In this document: positions 6,238 through 8,190 of the stretch, in pieces
Numbering within the stretch: position 1 is the first letter of the stretch
Layout of the letters: every line of letters starts with the position of its first letter
NCBI GenBank assembly: GCA_035531315.1
Contig: DATKTD010000225.1
Span: 1 to 8,190 of the forward strand
DNA from: CAIJMU01 sp035531315
GTDB taxonomy: Bacteria; Spirochaetota; Spirochaetia; Treponematales; Rectinemataceae
Direction: 5' to 3'
DNA: 8,190 bases
Position numbers and translations under genes: made by a program
Notes under the pieces: model-generated
What the model was told of the DNA's origin: nothing
What the model saw: the letters and a program-made list of their open reading frames with translations, nothing else
The model's database searches: none

Positions 6238-7019
6238 GGCGAAGAGCCCCCCCCTTTCCCTATCTCGACGAGGACGACTACTTCGTCTTTCCCGATCCGC
6301 GCGGCGCCGATGCCCAGGGCATCGTCTGCTCCGGCGGCAACCTCTCGCCGGGTCTCATCCTCTCCGCCTATCGGCAGGGGCTCTTCCCCTGGTTCAGCGA
6401 GGGCGAACCCATCCTCTGGTGGTCGCCAGAGCCCCGATTCGTCCTCGAACCGGCCCGCCTCCACGTATCGGCGACGATGCGGAAGGTGCTCAGGCGAAGG
6501 GCCTGGGAATGGGACCTCGATCGGGACTTCGAAACCGTGATACGGCACTGCGCCAAGACCTACCGCCCGCGCCAAAGAGGCACCTGGATTACGGCCGGAA
6601 TGATCGAGGCATACATCGAACTCCATCGCCGCGGTTTCGCCCATTCGATCGAGGTCCGCCTCGACGGGGAGCTCGCCGGGGGCTTTTACGGTCTTTCCCT
6701 CGGTTCGATCTTCTTCGGGGAATCGATGTTCAGCCTCGTCGACGACGCCTCCAAGATCGCCTTCATACCCTTCATTCGATATATCGAGGAGCAGGGCTTC
6801 ACCCTCGTCGATTCTCAAGTGTATACTGATCATCTTGCCGGCCTCGGGGCCGCGGAGACGAGCCGCGAAAGCTACCTCGAACTCCTCGCCCGAGCCCTTG
6901 ACGAGCCGACGAGGCGGGGAAACTGGGGAAGGCTCTTTCCCGACTTTTCCGCCTTTGCGGAACGCTCGAGGGAACCGGCGGGAAATCCTCTCTCCCGGAA
7001 GAGCCCGCGCCCTCCATGA
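6234..7019 (+). CDS. aat: Leucyl/phenylalanyl-tRNA--protein transferase
   Basis: Cytoplasmic enzyme that transfers Leu or Phe from aminoacyl-tRNA to the N-terminus of proteins starting with Lys or Arg, creating N-degrons for ClpS-ClpAP. Family hallmarks are in order: GGNLSPGLILSAYRQGLFPWF (about 34-54, start and end of the motif), LWWSPEPRFVL (61-71), the FFGESMFS motif (160-167), and LVDSQVYTDHLAGLGA (191-206). The protein is 261 residues against 234 in E. coli; the extra length is mostly a C-terminal tail of about 25 residues rich in Ser, Arg and Pro. The ATG at 6234 lies in a 4-nt overlap with the PAP2 stop and has a good Shine-Dalgarno (GGAGAGG, 6222-6228). Location downstream of clpS-clpA puts the substrate-tagging enzyme in the same transcript as the adaptor and unfoldase. 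Confidence 0.97.
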   Translation: MRRRAPPFPYLDEDDYFVFPDPRGADAQGIVCSGGNLSPGLILSAYRQGLFPWFSEGEPILWWSPEPRFVLEPARLHVSATMRKVLRRRAWEWDLDRDFETVIRHCAKTYRPRQRGTWITAGMIEAYIELHRRGFAHSIEVRLDGELAGGFYGLSLGSIFFGESMFSLVDDASKIAFIPFIRYIEEQGFTLVDSQVYTDHLAGLGAAETSRESYLELLARALDEPTRRGNWGRLFPDFSAFAERSREPAGNPLSRKSPRPP

Positions 7020-8190
7020 AGATCCTTTTCGTTCAACTGCCCGTCCAGGAACCCTCCTTCGAGGGAACCCGCTCGAACATTCCTCTCGCCGCGGGATATC
7101 TCGCCGCCTGGGCCGAAAAATGCGGCCTCCTCGGCCGCGACGAATGGCGGATTCTGCCCCGCGCCATAGTGGACTACGCCTCCGACAAGGCCCTGGTCGA
7201 TGCCATCGCCAGATCCTTCGCGGCCAATCCGGCCTCGGGCGAAGAGGGAGCCCCGGATATCGTCGCCTTTTCGCTCTACCTCTGGAATCTCGAGCGCAGC
7301 ATGTACATAGCGAATGAGGTCGCCAGGACGATGCCTCGCGCCCGCCTCGTGGCCGGTGGTCCGGAGGTCGTGCAAGGCATGCCGATCTTCTCGCGCTCGC
7401 CCTTCCATGCCCTTGTCGAAGGCGAGGGCGAGTTGCCCTTCGCCCAGCTCCTCGACGATCTTCGTCGCGGCAAGCCCCTCGAGAGGAGCTATCGCGCGAT
7501 GACCGAACTGGACCTCGCCGAACTCCCCAACCCCTACCTCGAGGGCATCCTTCCCTTCGAAGCGGACATTCCCGTCCATATCGAGACGATGAGGGGCTGT
7601 CCCGCGAATTGCGGCTATTGCTACTACGGCAAGAACTTCAAGGGAGTGCGCCGCATGAAGCGCGAGGACGTCTATCGCGTCGTCGAGCGGGCCGGGAAGG
7701 AAGGCATCGGGGAACTCTACCTCATGGATCCCTCCTTCCAAGCCACCGAGGAGCTCCCGGAACGCCTCATAGCCCTCGCCAAGGCCAATTCCGCCGGCCT
7801 ATCGATCCACGCGGAGCTCAGGCTGGAATCGATCAACGAGGAACTCGGCAGGCTCTATGCCGCCGCCGGCCTCGTCTCGGCCGAGGTCGGCCTCCAGACG
7901 ACGAACGTCAAGGCCCTCGACGCGGTCAACCGCCGCTGGGACAGGCGCGCCTTCGAGCGTGGCGCCGAGATCCTCGCGAAGAACCGCGTCACCGTGAAGA
8001 CGGGCCTCATCCTCGGACTCCCCTTCGACGGCTACGAGGACGTGATATCGACCTTCGACTTCCTCGGCATGACCGGTCTCGGCCAGGATGCCGAGCTCTA
8101 CCCCCTTTCCCTCCTTCCCGGGACCCTCGTCCGCGAAAAGGCCGACGAGTGGGGCATGACGCGCATGGATCGCCCGCCCTATTGGGTTTC
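7016..8190 (+). CDS. B12-binding-domain radical SAM protein, partial (3' end beyond window)
   Basis: Predicted cytoplasmic [4Fe-4S] radical S-adenosylmethionine enzyme; 391 complete codons are present with no stop and the gene continues past the right edge. The N-terminal about 150 residues resemble a cobalamin-binding (Rossmann) domain, starting KILFVQLP, with VAFSLYLWN (83-91) and VAGGPEVV (112-119). The usual DxHxxG cobalamin-ligand motif is not seen; the corresponding place reads VDYASDKAL. The radical SAM core has the Cx3Cx2C cluster site C195-C199-C202 (RGCPANCGYCYYGK), followed by a Glu-containing HAELRLE strand, VGLQTTN (291-297) and LILGLPFDGYED. Architecture resembles the DUF4080-type family, whose reactions are largely unknown. 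The ATG overlaps the aat stop (ATGA); the nearest purine-rich site (GGAAGAG, 6997-7003) is 12 nt away, so translation probably depends on coupling. The substrate cannot be assigned. Confidence 0.9.
   Translation, partial: MKILFVQLPVQEPSFEGTRSNIPLAAGYLAAWAEKCGLLGRDEWRILPRAIVDYASDKALVDAIARSFAANPASGEEGAPDIVAFSLYLWNLERSMYIANEVARTMPRARLVAGGPEVVQGMPIFSRSPFHALVEGEGELPFAQLLDDLRRGKPLERSYRAMTELDLAELPNPYLEGILPFEADIPVHIETMRGCPANCGYCYYGKNFKGVRRMKREDVYRVVERAGKEGIGELYLMDPSFQATEELPERLIALAKANSAGLSIHAELRLESINEELGRLYAAAGLVSAEVGLQTTNVKALDAVNRRWDRRAFERGAEILAKNRVTVKTGLILGLPFDGYEDVISTFDFLGMTGLGQDAELYPLSLLPGTLVREKADEWGMTRMDRPPYWV

Noticed and set aside
6872..7741. Minus-strand open frame (289 codons) opposite aat and the radical SAM gene.
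   Set aside because: The plus strand here encodes clear radical SAM and Aat motifs, so the antisense frame is a byproduct of GC-rich codon use.

Overview
The window is compact, GC-rich bacterial chromosome: roughly 60% G+C or more by eye, with a strong preference for C- or G-ending codons. It carries housekeeping and protein quality-control genes. No transposase, integrase, CRISPR array, tRNA or rRNA is visible. A high-GC member of the Spirochaetota is my best guess. ThrRS lacks the N-terminal TGS domain, as in Borrelia-type enzymes, and clpS, clpA and aat occur together without Firmicutes-type genes. This placement is inference from memory of gene content, not from a search.

Layout. The left quarter (10-1740, minus strand) is a complete thrS. 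It is preceded by a leader of about 400 nt that reads as a transcriptional T-box riboswitch. The leader has a promoter (about 2197-2226), a Stem I with a threonine ACC specifier codon (2098-2100), further hairpins, a canonical T-box/antiterminator element (1953-1967 pairing with 1896-1902) and an intrinsic terminator (1838-1920). Uncharged threonine tRNA should therefore allow readthrough into thrS.

Divergently on the plus strand lies a tightly packed gene string with no visible internal terminator: clpS (2344-2655), clpA (2660-5260), a PAP2-type membrane phosphatase/transferase gene (5296-6237), aat (6234-7019) and a B12-binding-domain radical SAM gene that runs off the right edge (7016-8190+). 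Gaps are 4 nt (clpS-clpA), 35 nt (clpA-PAP2) and two 4-nt ATGA overlaps, which suggests one transcription unit.

How the genes fit together. aat, clpS and clpA make up the Leu/Phe branch of the bacterial N-degron pathway. Aat adds Leu or Phe to proteins with N-terminal Lys/Arg, ClpS recognises the resulting N-degron, and ClpA (with a ClpP encoded elsewhere) unfolds and degrades the substrate. The membrane PAP2 protein between clpA and aat and the radical SAM protein after it have no known role in this pathway.

The features most worth a second look are the thrS T-box in a probable non-Firmicute, the charged insertion of about 120 residues between the two ATPase modules of ClpA, and the mixed N-degron/PAP2/radical SAM operon. 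I do not see clear evidence for a wholly new defence or metabolic system.
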